Source of the DNA: Ectobius pallidus
Taxonomy: Eukaryota > Arthropoda > Insecta > Blattodea > Ectobiidae
DNA length: 64,000 bases
Direction of reading: 5' to 3'
NCBI GenBank assembly: GCA_964059195.1
Contig: CAXKWD010000007.1
Span: 23,261,023-23,325,022, forward strand
Part shown: positions 11,746 to 22,173 of the stretch, one piece after another
How the letters are laid out: each line of letters opens with the position of its first letter
How positions within the stretch are numbered: position 1 is the stretch's first letter
Made by a program: the position numbers and the translations under genes
Notes under the pieces: model-generated
The model's input: only the letters and a program-made list of their open reading frames with translations
Told to the model about the DNA's origin: nothing
Databases searched by the model: none

Positions 11746-13079
11746 AGGTTGTAGAGGGAAATGGAAGAGACACAATTTTTTACTTTGGGACATTATTTGG
11801 AGTAGTTAGAAGGTAAACATGCTAAAAGTCCCCGCTCCCAAGAGGTGGGTGAGATACCTTTTTTAGGTTTTTCGCTTATATCTCGGAAACTATTGGTCCT
11901 AGCAATACGACAAATCTATGCAAAATTCGAGCTGATAAAATTGATTGATTCTATGACCTTTTTATCTAACTTCAATTGTTTCCGAGATATCCGCGTTCAA
12001 AATTAGGTAATTTTGAAAAAAATATTTTGCCTAACTTTTTTGCCATATTTCACCTTTCCCTCTTCGGCCTTTCGTTCTAAGAAAATGTCATAAAAGAAAA
12101 TTGTAGAACATAAAATTTTCTTCAAGAATACACGTTATTTTGCTTTTTGTCTTTAACCGTTAAAAGTTAGAGCAATTTTAACTTTATGTGTAAATTCGGA
12201 GATGTTGCAGAAAAAGTTAACTTGTATTTTCGGTTATTCCACTGCTCTACTCTACGTATATAAAAGCCAATATTTATATGTAAAGTGGTATGTACCATAT
12301 ATAAGATGCATAAATAAAGTATAGGCCTATGTATTATATATTTTCAAGTTTACATGTAAGTTAGTTCTTCAAAAGTAATATTGTTTGGTGTCGTTGAATA
12401 CTATTTTCGACGCCCCGAATCTAGAACCACAGAAATGCAAGAAATGCAAAAACCATATATGATGGAAATCGACAGTTTATCGAGGATCGCTGAATCTTTA
12501 TTGTTATTTAGGAGCCATAATAACCCTCTACATAGGCAATAATACTTGTATTATTGTATACTAGGCATTAATACCTGTATTTGTACATTATACATAATAT
12601 ATAATGTATAGATAATGTACAGATAGTACGGGTATATAAGATATATATTAACTGTACATTCGCTCCGCAAAGGCATTTGGGGTACGGTGATTCCAGAGTC
12701 ATCAACAATTTGTGCATAACTTTTTTATTAACATATTAACTGGTAATATTTTTATAAGAGTATGTTACATTTAATTTAATAATATATTTACACCTTATAG
12801 TAAAATTAAAGAGAAATAATTGTTATAAACTCCTGGTTCTCTTGGAGCGGGAGGGTCCTGGCTCATCATGGGAACTTGGTCCTGGGATGGGTTCTGCTTA
12901 GTGTTCTTCTTCATCCGATAAGAAGGGGATAAATCTTCGAGGATGACTGGCAGAGGATCGATGTAGAGTTCTTCATCTTCAAAAGTTCCCAAGTACTTAA
13001 GTAGGCCTACATAAGAGGGGACCACCATTAAGACAGTTTTGGCAGGCAGGGGAACACTTGAGAGATGTCTTTCTGCATC
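11746..13079 (-). repeat. Left arm of the foldback element
   Basis: On the minus strand it reads C-R-K-T-S-L-K-C-S-P-A-C-Q-N-C-L-N near 13077-13027, then an acidic DEELYIDPLPVILEDLSP-like tail and stops, followed by AT-rich 3' sequence to 11746. It is the inverse counterpart of 14968-16319. It ends abruptly where the plus-strand coding piece of the centre starts. Confidence 0.8.
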
Positions 13080-13080
13080 C

Positions 13081-13432
13081 ACCTTCACTGGGTGCGATAC
13101 CACCTCAGCAGCCTTCCGAAAGAGTAAGCTGGGATTTATCAAACTGCATTTGAAGTCTACAGACGTCCAAGGAGCTGCTGCAGTTTTCTCAGACCCTTCC
13201 TCAACCAAGGATGATAAAGAGGAAGCTGTAAAGAGAAATCTCGAAAAGCTTACCCTTATCAATCCTTTGTTAGGCTAAATCGGTAACCAATACCAAACTG
13301 GACGTCTCATGCCTCCCACCAACGGAGGGGGCAGCGATACATCATTCTCTGAGACATATCACGAAGTCCAGATGTGTGTGGGACATAAACTGCCTCCTCA
13401 GATGTATGGGTGGGAACTAACCACCAACAAAT
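13081..13432 (+). pseudogene. Transposon-associated gene remnant, 'TFTGCDTTSA' part
   Basis: The plus strand encodes TFTGCDTTSAAFRKSKLGFI, a stop after KLTLINPLLG, then MPPTNGGGSDTSF, VGHKLPPQMYGWEL. I recognise the order GCDTTSA, LPPT, P-x-M/E-x-W-G-W-E-L and a downstream Cys-rich tail from proteins encoded by repeats in many invertebrates; the name and enzymology of that family I cannot give. The reading continues after the SINE at 13686. Confidence 0.6.
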
Positions 13433-13671
13433 ATATAAGCTTTCATGAACCACAGATTATTGTCTCTGTTGGGCATTACATGAGAATAGGCCTATTATAG
13501 GAGAAAAATTCCTCCGACACTGGGACTTGAATCAATCATAGGAGAGAGGTTCCATCTGGCGCTGTGAATTGAACTACGGCTTAGCTCAGTTGGTAGAGCA
13601 TTGGCGCGAATAGCCAAAGGTCCTGAATTCAAGTCCCAGTGTCGGAGGATTTTTTCTCCTATAATATTCTC
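13433..13671 (+). mobile_element. tRNA-derived SINE with inverted tRNA-half ends, copy 1
   Basis: The 239-bp insertion is flanked by the 14-bp duplication AACCACCAACAAAT (13419-13432 and 13672-13685). It contains a tRNA-like unit with A box TTAGCTCAGTTGGTAGAGCA, an anticodon-like stem TTGGC/GCCAA and B box GAATTCAAGTCCC. The 3' half and following TCGGAGGA..TTTTCTCCTAT recurs in inverse form near the 5' end (about 13494-13532), so the element can fold on itself. A second copy is at 23091-23299. Confidence 0.85.
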
Positions 13672-13685
13672 AACCACCAACAAAT

Positions 13686-13768
13686 TTCTAGCCCTGGTGC
13701 AAAGTGAGCAGCAGGTTGCAGCGGATGATATATTAAAAACTATTTTTTCTCGGTGCACAAAGGATTGT
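13686..13768 (+). pseudogene. Continuation of the GCDTTSA gene remnant
   Basis: Removing the SINE restores the frame, which reads FLALVQSEQQVAADDILKTI and then FSRCTKDC up to the RTE insertion. It resumes at 14960. This shows both insertions hit a sequence that was still largely an open frame. Confidence 0.6.
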
Positions 13769-14946
13769 CTTCTTTAGTCTTCAATCCTTGGATTGGTTTG
13801 CAGCGATTCTCCATTCTGATCTTCTTTCTGCCTTCCTTTTTAATTCTTTGTATGTCTTACAGTTCAATGTCATCCTTAATTTGTTCCATGTACTGTAGTC
13901 TTGCTCTTCCTTTGCTACTCTTGCCTTCAATAAATTGTGCCTTCGATAATGATTTTTAAAAGACTTTGGTGCCTTAGTAAATGCCCTATGAGTTTTATTC
14001 TTCTTTTTCTTATTTGGTTCCAAATTTCTTTCTCTGCTTTTGCTCTCTCATAAACTTCCTCATTGGTAATTTTATCGATCGAGCTAATTTTCAGCATTTT
14101 TCTGTAGCACCATGTTTCAAATGATTCTATTCTTCTTCTTCTTTCTGATTTCAGGATTGGCCAAGTTTCACATCCATACAACATTATGCTCTATACATAT
14201 GTTTTCATCAAATTCTTTTTTATTTCTAAACTAATATTATTAGATGTGAATAATTTATTTTTCTTACTGAAAGTTAGTTTTGCTTGATATATTCTACTTA
14301 TAATTTCTTGTTTACTTCTTCCATAAGATGTTATTTTGTTGCCTATATATTGAAATTCTTCAGTTTCATCCAATAATTCTACGTTCAATCTAATTTGTGA
14401 TTTATTAGTTATTTTTTTATATTTTTCTCTTTCTTTTTTATCTTTTCATATTTTTTCTTGCAAGTTTTTGATTTATTAATATTTAATTGAGAATTATTTC
14501 TTAATGTGTTTTCCAATCTATTAATAAAAAGTTTTAAATCTCTTATTTTCCATTAAAACTGCAATGTCATCTGCAAATCGGAGCATGTTAATTTTAAGTC
14601 CCTGTAATTTTATGCTCATGTCTATTCCTTCAGTGACTTCATTTAATGCTCTTTATATGTATGCATTAAGATTAAACAGTATTGGTGATAATGAACATTC
14701 TTATCTTACACATTTCCTTATAAGAGCTATTTTCTTACTGTTTCCACAGTTTATTATTGCTTTTTCATCCTTAAATTAATTCCATGTGATTCTCATAACT
14801 CTAGATTTAATTCCCAATTCTCTGAATATTTCGAACATTTTTCCCCAATTCACATTATCAAATGCTTTTTCTATGTCTACAAATACTATATATGTATTTT
14901 TATTTTTCCTTATTCTTTTCTCTAAAATTAGTCTCATTGCTTGTCT
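13769..14946 (-). mobile_element. RTE-like LINE, 5'-truncated, inserted in the foldback element
   Basis: The minus-strand translation gives VRQAMRLILEKRI, YIVFVDIEKAFDNVNW (the RT motif with catalytic Asp), then after breaks ELLDETEEFQYIGNKI and MLYGCETWPILKSERRRRIE, ending with KRRIKLIGHLLRHQSL. This order is typical of RTE-type endonuclease/reverse-transcriptase proteins. The insertion is flanked by CACAAAGGATTGT (13756-13768) and CACAAACGATTGT (14947-14959), a 13-bp target duplication with one mismatch. Frameshifts and stops make it inactive. Confidence 0.85.
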
Positions 14947-14959
14947 CACAAACGATTGT

Positions 14960-15247
14960 GCCACCACCAAATGCGAATGCAGAAAGGCATCTCTCAAGCG
15001 TACGCCTGCCTGTCAAAACTGCCAGGGGAACTGTCTTAATTGGGGGCCACCCTCTTGGACAATGAGGATGAAGAACTCGACATCGATCCTCTGCCAGTCA
15101 CCCTCAAAGATTTATTCATTTTCTCAATGGATGAAAAAAACTAAGCAGAACCCACCCCAGGACCAAGTTCCCATGAGGAATCACGACACTCCCGCTCCAA
15201 GAGAATCAGGAATTTATAACTATTATAACTGTTTAATTGTGCTATAA
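14960..15247 (+). pseudogene. Cys-rich C-terminus of the GCDTTSA gene remnant
   Basis: Resumes after the LINE with KCECRKASLKRTPACQNCQG and NC. The spacing C-x-C-x10-C-x2-C-x3-C recalls the Cys-rich tails (CxCRKAGxxCSPAC type) that follow GCDTTSA domains in invertebrate repeat proteins. A shifted frame then gives an acidic DEELDIDPLPVT-like tail. Confidence 0.6.
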
Positions 15248-16319
15248 GGTGTAAATATATTATTAAATTAAATTAATATAGTTTAACAAAAACATTTACA
15301 AGTTAATGTGTTAATAAAAAAGTTTTGAGCAAATAGCTGTTGCCTCTGGAATCACCCTACCATAAAGCCTTTTGCGGAGCGAAAGTAGAGGTAATGTATA
15401 TAACATTTAAAAAAATGTATATAATATAATATATAACAGTACAATTATTAACTGTTCATTATATATTATGTACACTGAATAAAATTATTATTGCCTATGT
15501 AGAGGGTCATTATGGTTCAAAAATAACAATAAAGATTCAGCGACCCTCGATAAATTGTCTATTTCCATCATATACAGTCATTGTCTTTCTGTAGAGGGGA
15601 GAGATGGAGCTCTCAAAGTGGTTCCATTAGATTCAAGATGTTGAAAATAGTGTTCAACGACACCAAACACTATTACTTTTGCAGAACGACATACTTAAGT
15701 TATATTATATAATACATATATTATACATATAATTTCTTTATATAGCACATACTATACGTATGAATTGGCTTCTATATAGAGTTAGAGCAGTGGAATAACG
15801 GAAAATACCACAGTTAAGTTTTTGTGCGATAAATCTCGGAGTCTACACATAACGTTAAAATTACTCTAACTTTTGAACGATTAAAGATAAATACTAAAAT
15901 AACATACATTCTTGAAGAAAATGTAATATTCTACAACTGTCTCTCTTATGACATTTTCGTAGGATGAAGGGCCGAAGAATTAGAAGGTGAAATATGGCAA
16001 AAAAGTGAGGCAAAATATATTCTTTTCAAAATTAGCAAACTTTGAGCGCAGATTTCTCGGAAACTATGAGAGATAGCGAAAAAAGTTATGGAGCCAATCT
16101 GGTTGATAATTTTTTATCAGCTTTAATTTGTGTAGTGTAATCTTATCGCTAAAACAGATAGTTTTCGAGATAAAAGCGAAAAACCGAAAAAAGGGGCCTT
16201 CTACGTGTCCCTCTGCTCACCTCCTAGGAATGGGGACTATTAGTGTGTTTACCTTCCAACTAGTCCAAACAAACTCCCAAAGCCAAAACTTGTGTTCCTT
16301 CCATTTCCCTCTACAACCT
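14968..16319 (+). repeat. Right arm of the foldback element
   Basis: Inverse counterpart of 11746-13079, including the Cys-rich coding end, TAAGGTGTAAATATATTATT after the stop, the GTTCAACGACACCAAACA block, and the terminal TTCCATTTCCCTCTACAACC. Confidence 0.8.
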
Positions 16320-16631
16320 CTTTTGAGCATTCATTGACTGGACAAATGGGAATGATAGAAGGGACATGGCATGATACAAGGGGAAGAAATAATTTTGTAC
16401 CTCCAAAATTCCGATTGCAAAAAACTCTTGATTCCCACTGTTATATTCGTGTGAAACTATATAGTACATTATCTTTAGATGTAAGACGAATTGTCGATTT
16501 GATTGATTTTAAATACAGCGTTAAAAGTATTATAATTCAACTAAACTTTTGTACTCTAAAGGAATATTTGGAGACAGATTATATTTAACGAGTAGCTGAC
16601 GAAACCTATTGCATTGTATGCTTAACGGTTA

Positions 16632-16633
<2 letters not shown>

Positions 16634-16677
<44 letters not shown>

Positions 16678-16688
16678 TTCTTATTATT
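16634..16688. repeat. (AAT)n microsatellite
   Basis: About 16 AAT units within the 3' region of jockey copy 2. Confidence 0.9.
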
Positions 16689-17154
16689 ATGTACGAGAAA
16701 AATAAGACTAGTCCGTACAAAATCGGAATGGTATATCAATTATGGGTATTGCTTTGAGCAATAGTCATGCGATCGTGTAACTTGTATATTATTTCGGAGA
16801 ATTCTATTGCCGGGATTTAGGGGTTTTAAGTTCTGCAGCTAATTTATTAGTTAAAATTATGAAAAATTAATAAATTATCCAAACATGGTATAGTAATTTT
16901 CACCATATAAACTTCAATTATACCGAAATTTATAAACTATTTGGTAACTATAGGCCTAATATTAAAAAAAATTACAATGAATGAAAAAAGTTTCATGCAC
17001 GTGGAACAAAAATGGAATTTTCAATATCATTTAAAAGTAGTACATTATGCAATAAACCTCATAAAATGGCATTTTATTAGGATACGAATAGCACATAATG
17101 CAATGAGCCTATAATGTCATTTTATTAAGATAGGAGTATCCTAATTATATACCA

Positions 17155-18012
17155 TTACTAGCATGTGCCCGCGGCTTCGCCCGCGATAATTATTTCAAGA
17201 ATTAAAAATTAAGAGCATAATAGTTAAATCATTATATTTATTAACACCTAAATCGCGTGGACTACATGCCACGTTTAGATAGCATCGACTTGTAAAAGCG
17301 ACCTCAGATTCGAGTACCTTGGCCCAGAATACCCCTGTATAGTGAGTTTCGTCCAAATCGAACAATATTTGACCATAATTAGGCCTATATTGAGTATCCC
17401 TCTTCCGTGTAGGTTGAAAATTTCATGTCTGCGTCCCTAGATATTCCAAACAAATGAATCGTCCAGGATGGACTTACAAAATCAAGCGATGGCCCGCGAT
17501 AATTATTTCAAAAATTAAAAATTAAGAACATAATAGTAAAATCATTATATTTATTAACACCTAAATCACGTGGACAACATACCACTATTAGATAGCATCG
17601 CCTGGTAAAAGCGACCTCAGATTCGAGTTTCTTGGCCCAGAAAACCTCTGTATAGTGAGTTTCGTCCTAATAAAACAATGTTTGACCATATTTAGGGCTT
17701 ACAACATTCAAGCGATCGCGAAAGTTTTATTTCCAAGGTAGGCTATGACAAAAAAAGCCAAAGCCAACTGTAATTGATTTGACATTGAAATGTTTAACTG
17801 AAAACTGATGCATCGAATACACAAAAAATGCACGTTTTTTGCCCGTTTTTCACTCATAACTCACGAAGGAAAGCTAAAATTGAAATTCCGGCTTCGAAGG
17901 TGCATTTTCCGACCCTTCAGCCCACCTATGTTTAAAATTTCAGATCTCTGCGTTCTGTAGATTTCGCTGGGCATCGCGGACAGACAGACAATTCCTTTTA
18001 TTAATATGGATA
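17155..18012 (+). mobile_element. Interspersed repeat with CCCGCGGCTTCGCCCGCG end and GACAGACAGACA tail
   Basis: Begins TACTAGCATGTGCCCGCGGC and ends GGACAGACAGACAATTCC followed by TTTTATTAATATGGAT. Start and tail of this form are common in arthropod interspersed repeats; I cannot assign the class. It contains a direct duplication: 17178-17400 recurs at 17490-17700 (ATTATATTTATTAACACCTA, GCGACCTCAGATTCGAGT). No coding frame. Confidence 0.65.
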
Positions 18013-18017
18013 GGCCT

Positions 18018-18084
18018 AACATGAATTATATTGATCACGGCCTCCTAAAGGAGGCATACAGTACAATAAAGAAGGCCGTGTATT
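18018..18084. other. Small hairpin CACGGCCT...AAGGCCGTG
   Basis: The stem TCACGGCCT / AAGGCCGTGT encloses a second stem CCTCCTAAAGGAGG. Role unknown. Confidence 0.45.
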
Positions 18085-18249
18085 GATACCTTCTCTAATT
18101 TGTCAAACTTCCATTTCATTTAATCCAAACCCATCTGATAAAACTGGCAACAATATGTTCTGTGATTTTGTTTCCATAATTCTGTGTAAAAAGGGGTTAA
18201 GTATTCTCAAAATCATTTAATTTTTGGCATTTAGAATCAGAATTTTTCA

Positions 18250-18425
18250 AAATCCTTTTTTAGTGAGTACCTACATTATGAAGCGAAGGTACTATCAAAA
18301 TTCCAAGTCTCTACCCGTTATAGTTTAGGCTCTACGTTGATTCCTGTCAGTCAGTCAGTCAATCAGTCAATCATTCATTCAGTGAGTCAGTCAGGACAAA
18401 GCCTTTTATATATATATAGAGATTA
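18250..18425 (+). repeat. 3' end of an interspersed repeat with (CAGT)n tail
   Basis: GAAGGTACTATCAAAATTCC leads into an imperfect CAGT/CAAT microsatellite (about 18345-18395) and then GGACAAAGCCTTTTATATAT. The same kind of tail appears at 20660-20718 (GAGTGAGTGAGTCAGCCTTG). Confidence 0.5.
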
Positions 18426-18820
18426 TATTACCGTTATAAGCAAGTTGCATACGACTGTTTTTGTTCGACCAATATTGGGAAAAAATAAATTTAAGTCGCA
18501 CCTTGGGATGAATGTTCCCACACACCACACCCTCGCGATGCACTTTCTTTTATACCACGATCTAGCGAATTCTTCTGCCCTCATATTACGAAGAAACTCG
18601 TGATTGGACGTTGGTGGTGTGACGTCATACCGCTAAACAAAAGGTGACAGGCTGACAAACCTCTGGAAGATATAATATGCCACATTTTCGAAACCTACAA
18701 ACAGTGTATCGTACATTATTCGAAAATGAAAGTGCACTTCGCTTCGGCTGCCGCCTCCGCTTCACGCAACTTAACTATGTGGTTAGTGATTATTTAGACT
18801 ATATGCAGAGGTGATTGTGG
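18426..18820. other. Intergenic, nothing recognised
   Basis: Mixed-composition DNA; the short frame at 18337-18603 starts in a microsatellite and is not credible. Confidence 0.45.
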
Positions 18821-18821
18821 T

Positions 18822-18945
18822 ACGGTCGAGAGTGCCGAGTGAACTAGCGGGTTGTCATTTTGGTACAAGGGTTGGTAGATGGTATTTGGTACGGTCGGGA
18901 GTGTCGAGTGAAGGAACGTTCGGGAGTGCCGAGATAACAAGCGTG
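18822..18945. repeat. Imperfect minisatellite, GGTACGGTCG(A/G)GAGTG units
   Basis: GGTACGGTCGAGAGTGCCGA recurs as GGTACGGTCGGGAGTGTCGA and in part as CGTTCGGGAGTGCCGAG, in direct order with a GTTGT/GGTTGGTAG spacer. Confidence 0.6.
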
Positions 18946-19124
18946 TGATCGCCATAGCAACGCAGCATAAGGGGCGACTTACATTTGCCCCAATATTTCT
19001 TTAATGTTTAAGCTCTTAGATTTAAGATTCATAAAAAGAAAAACACAATGGCTGAACGCTATTACTAAGTTCTCGTAGTTCTTGAATTCTGCGATAGATG
19101 GCAGCTGATGACGTACTGACTAGT

Positions 19125-19565
19125 CTAATATATAAAGTTGTAGGGACGTATACGCGACCCACGCCACCCGGACCTCGAAGGACCGCGACCTGTCGGGGCA
19201 AGGATTCTATGGATTCTGTGGATCACATAATCTTCATACGTTATTGACCAGGCAAGGGTTTGGAGGGCCTCCTCGGATGAGTGACCAGCCCAATTCCGAA
19301 CACATAGCCTAAGACGCGACACAATATTTGCACACACACTGATATAGGCCTAAAAGCTTAAGGGTTGAATGTGATAATGACGGCCAGTTATTTCCGGGGA
19401 TCAAGAGGGCCTAAAGTTTCCCGGCATTCGTCTCACGGGGGAGGAAAGCCCCCGGAAAAAGACCACATAGGAAACTTGTTCAGACGTGGAATCGAAGTCG
19501 GGCCCGCCGGTTGAGGAGAGCGAACACACCCTCTACGCCACAGAGGTGAACACAGAGGCTATCAA
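19125..19565 (-). mobile_element. GC-rich SINE-like segment
   Basis: A GC-rich island in AT-rich DNA. On the minus strand 19565-19380 reads TGTGGCGTAGAGGGTGTG, then GACTTCGATTCCACGTC (B-box-like), then the CCGGGGGCTTTCC...GAATGCCGGGAAACTTT body typical of tRNA-derived SINEs. The adjoining 19125-19345 is of similar GC content but unclassified. No target duplication located. Confidence 0.5.
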
Positions 19566-19699
19566 TAATAGTGAATGGCATCCACATAAACACAAATTTG
19601 ATGCGATCCATCTAATGCGATGTGTAACCGGGGAGACGAGACACGAATCAGGGATTTAAAATGAACGGTAGCAATATCAGTTTGTGGAGTAGCTTCGAA

Positions 19700-19990
19700 G
19701 CGGTAACCTTAGTCTAGGATTAATGTCTAATGTCGTCTTTGTAATATTCTCTACCCTGGGCATGAGCTCGTATATAATTTCCTCTCTTCACAATATGATA
19801 CAGAATAAGAGGTCGCGTTGCGGGGAGTGCATATTCAGTTGTCTCAGATACAAGCAAATAAAAACTTACAGCCCAGGTTTGTGCCAACAATAAGATAGGA
19901 GTTTGCTGTCTCATAAGTCGGTAAAAATCCTATCCACTGATATTACGTTATTCATCGTTGTAGGTTCTGTATTAGTTGAGGGAAACAGAT
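19700..19990 (-). repeat. GGCCCGG-family repeat fragment (inverse)
   Basis: AAAATCCTATCCACTGATAT and the GTATTAGTTGAGGGA block are inverse to TATCAGTGGATAGGATTTTT at about 7030 and to the CTCAACTAATACAAAGCC part at about 29895. Confidence 0.55.
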
Positions 19991-20404
19991 GTTTTTCGTA
20001 AGACCTAAGCATGAATTAAAAAAAGGCATACAAACAAAATGGTATGGAACGTTTTTAATACGATGTGTGCAGTAAAATATTATGTCCAACATTTTTGGGG
20101 ATGAAAGTGTGAAGGTGACATTAATTTTATTTTTTATTTCAGCCCCGTAATGGTTGTATGGAAACATGAACAAGAAATAAAATATCACGTAAAGACAGAA
20201 ATTTTTAACCTTTGCTATATTTGTTACAGATATACTACTATGTGCTGGTGGGTAGAAGATCAACAAGAAATAGTTCGGAACCGGAATTTGTTTCTTCTTA
20301 TTTTACGATCCACGAGGTATGGCGCATAGAAGCAACGGGTTGCAAAATAATTATAATTTCTCAGTGAAAGACAGAAAGCTATAATTAGCGTTTTCTCAGG
20401 GATT

Positions 20405-20720
20405 AGTTTAAGTGTGATACGTCTTTCTTCTTCGCTTCATACTCTAGATACCTTCGTAAGGACTTGGAAATCGAAAGTCCTGCGTAAGTTAATATCGAAT
20501 TATAAACAAAGTACAAAACCCTGGCAAACCTGGGCCTTTAAAGCTAGTTCAGTACAATATTCTCAGAAATTATATAAATTTTGAAGTAAAGGAGTGGTTT
20601 GTTTGAATTTTAATGTCGACCGCGTTTTTTTACGAGCTGGACTGGGTATAAACGATGTCAGTGATTGATTGAGTGAGTGAGTGAGTCAGCCTTGTGGCTT
20701 TATATTATAGGGATTAGATT
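20405..20720. repeat. Head-to-head pieces of the GGCCCGG repeat
   Basis: 20405-20548 is an inverse 5' end (ACCCTGGCAAACCTGGGCCT). Directly after it, 20549-20718 is a direct 3' part (ATTCTCAGAAATTATATAA, TTTGAATTTTAATGTCGAC) ending in a GAGT microsatellite, as at 30240-30436. Confidence 0.6.
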
Positions 20721-22022
20721 ATATTACCCCGATGTAGAACTAGGAAACGATTTGGATATAACAGTACTGTAATGTAGTATTGGGTCTACTTCAATTTTGT
20801 GCATGGAATCCCATGTAATAAAAAGTCATCACTGTTATATGGACAGATATCACTTTAAATAATCTTAGCATGTTTCTTAAAGCCTTTGACATTATTTATC
20901 TGTTTAATCCTAGCAGGCAGGCGATTATACAGTTTAAGACCAAGCAACATAAAATTTACTTATTCAATGAGAAAGTATGTTCAAGGCGTCTCTATTCCGT
21001 GATCTATAGGTATTAAAGTTTCCATTGGTAAGTTATTAAAGTCATTTATGTTTACAAAATATACATTCTAACATTTTAAAAAAATATATAAACCATATAT
21101 ATCGTTAAAATGCTATATTTCTTTAAATAATTTCTGCAAGAATATTCAGGCCAAACTTTAAACATACATCGTAAAATGCGTTTCTGAAGAATTAATAAAT
21201 CAGAAAACAAGAGAACAAGAACTCCAAAAGCAGATTCCATAAGCAAATCTTGATTCAACTTCTGCTAAAAAAAAACCCGTTTGGTAATTTCTAGCTGATA
21301 ATTCCTTGCATTGTCACACTGTAATTCCCGACCCAACTCTTACCAACAGGCTTGAGGATAGATCTATAATTAGAAGAACACAATAAACACCAGCAGATTT
21401 CGTTACAATGTAGAATAGCCTTTTGAAATCCTTTTTCCCAGGCATTACAACTATTATTAGAAAAAATAAGTTTAAAATGTACACTACACATATCCTTTGC
21501 AAATTGGCGTGTTCTATGTTAAACTACGAACTTGAAACTACTATGCCCTCCATTAGGAATTGCTGTCAGTTGTATTTTGTGCGACCCAAGTATAAAATAT
21601 TGACTAAGTTTACATTTTGATAGTGCATATCTGCAGTGTTTTTCCCTCGTTGAGCATATTTGGTCATTTCATAGTACACGAATGCATACCTATTTTAAGA
21701 TTTGATGGTGCACGTTAATTCTGTCTTTACTAATGAGGTAATGACACCACTTTCCATTACTCTTATTGACCTCAATGACACGGTTAAAATAATCATCTCG
21801 TATCGCCATATTATAGGGTAGTGAGCTAGTAATCTAGCCAATATGTAATTATTACCATTACCATTATTATTATTACTTTATTTCTTAACTTATTTCATTA
21901 CTGTGCATGTTATGTAACTGTTCTTTTTACTATCTCATATTGCATTTACTTTTGAAGTATTTCTCTGTGTATTCATTGTAGTTGTTTAAAACATTTATTC
22001 TATTAATTTTGGGGGAAAATAG
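20721..22022. other. Intergenic, nothing recognised
   Basis: AT-rich DNA; overlapping 60-65 codon frames on both strands at 21076-21620 show no coding character. Confidence 0.5.
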
Positions 22023-22173
22023 TTTTATGCCACGCACTAGGCTCCTACCACTAACTCTTTAATGGGATCCGCCTGGTTTAGGGTTTCCACGCAGAAGAGA
22101 TTCAATGTGAGACATAATAAACCTCGTTCCTAACCTAACAAAACGGTGGAGCTTGGCTGGTGCGCGGCATAAA
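22023..22173. mobile_element. Short MITE-like element
   Basis: TTTATGCCACGCACTAGG and, inverse, TGGTGCGCGGCATAAA bound about 150 bp. Inner stretches (CTCCTACCAC / GTGGAGC) are also inverse. No flanking duplication recognised. Confidence 0.55.

Larger units (their letters stand above)
11732..16343. mobile_element. 4.6-kb foldback element built on a Cys-rich 'GCDTTSA' gene
   Basis: The arms 11746-13079 and 14968-16319 are inverse copies of one another (roughly 80 % by eye), with matching ends GTTGTAGAGGGAAATGGAAG and CTTCCATTTCCCTCTACAAC. A short outer match (GTCCAGTCAA / TTGACTGGAC) may extend the ends to 11732 and 16343. The centre carries a decayed gene on the plus strand, itself interrupted by two later insertions (13433-13671 and 13769-14946). 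Both arms contain the same C-terminal coding and 3' sequence, so the left arm is an inverted extra copy of the element's own 3' end. Confidence 0.8.
11391..16960 (+). mobile_element. jockey-like LINE copy 2, split by a 4.6-kb insertion
   Basis: The 5' part (11391-11731) repeats the text of copy 1: DSKLSLKQHTAAICKKLSGA, LLRKLKYCVSIGTLL and a CGVLLWGNS-like motif. The reading resumes at about 16344 with HDTRGRNNFVPPKFRLQKTL and continues to the stop and 3' untranslated region shared with copy 1 (for example TATTTCGGAGAATTCTA). Between lies the foldback element 11732-16343. The (AAT)n at 16634-16688 sits in the 3' region. Inactive. Confidence 0.75.

Noticed and set aside
12795..13262. 155-codon minus frame as an intact gene
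   Set aside because: It joins two pieces of opposite origin across the foldback junction near 13079; the upstream half is antisense to the GCDTTSA remnant.
13575..13650. tRNA gene (A and B boxes, GAA in the anticodon loop)
   Set aside because: The acceptor arm does not pair, the unit recurs in a second insertion with a target duplication, so it is a SINE head.
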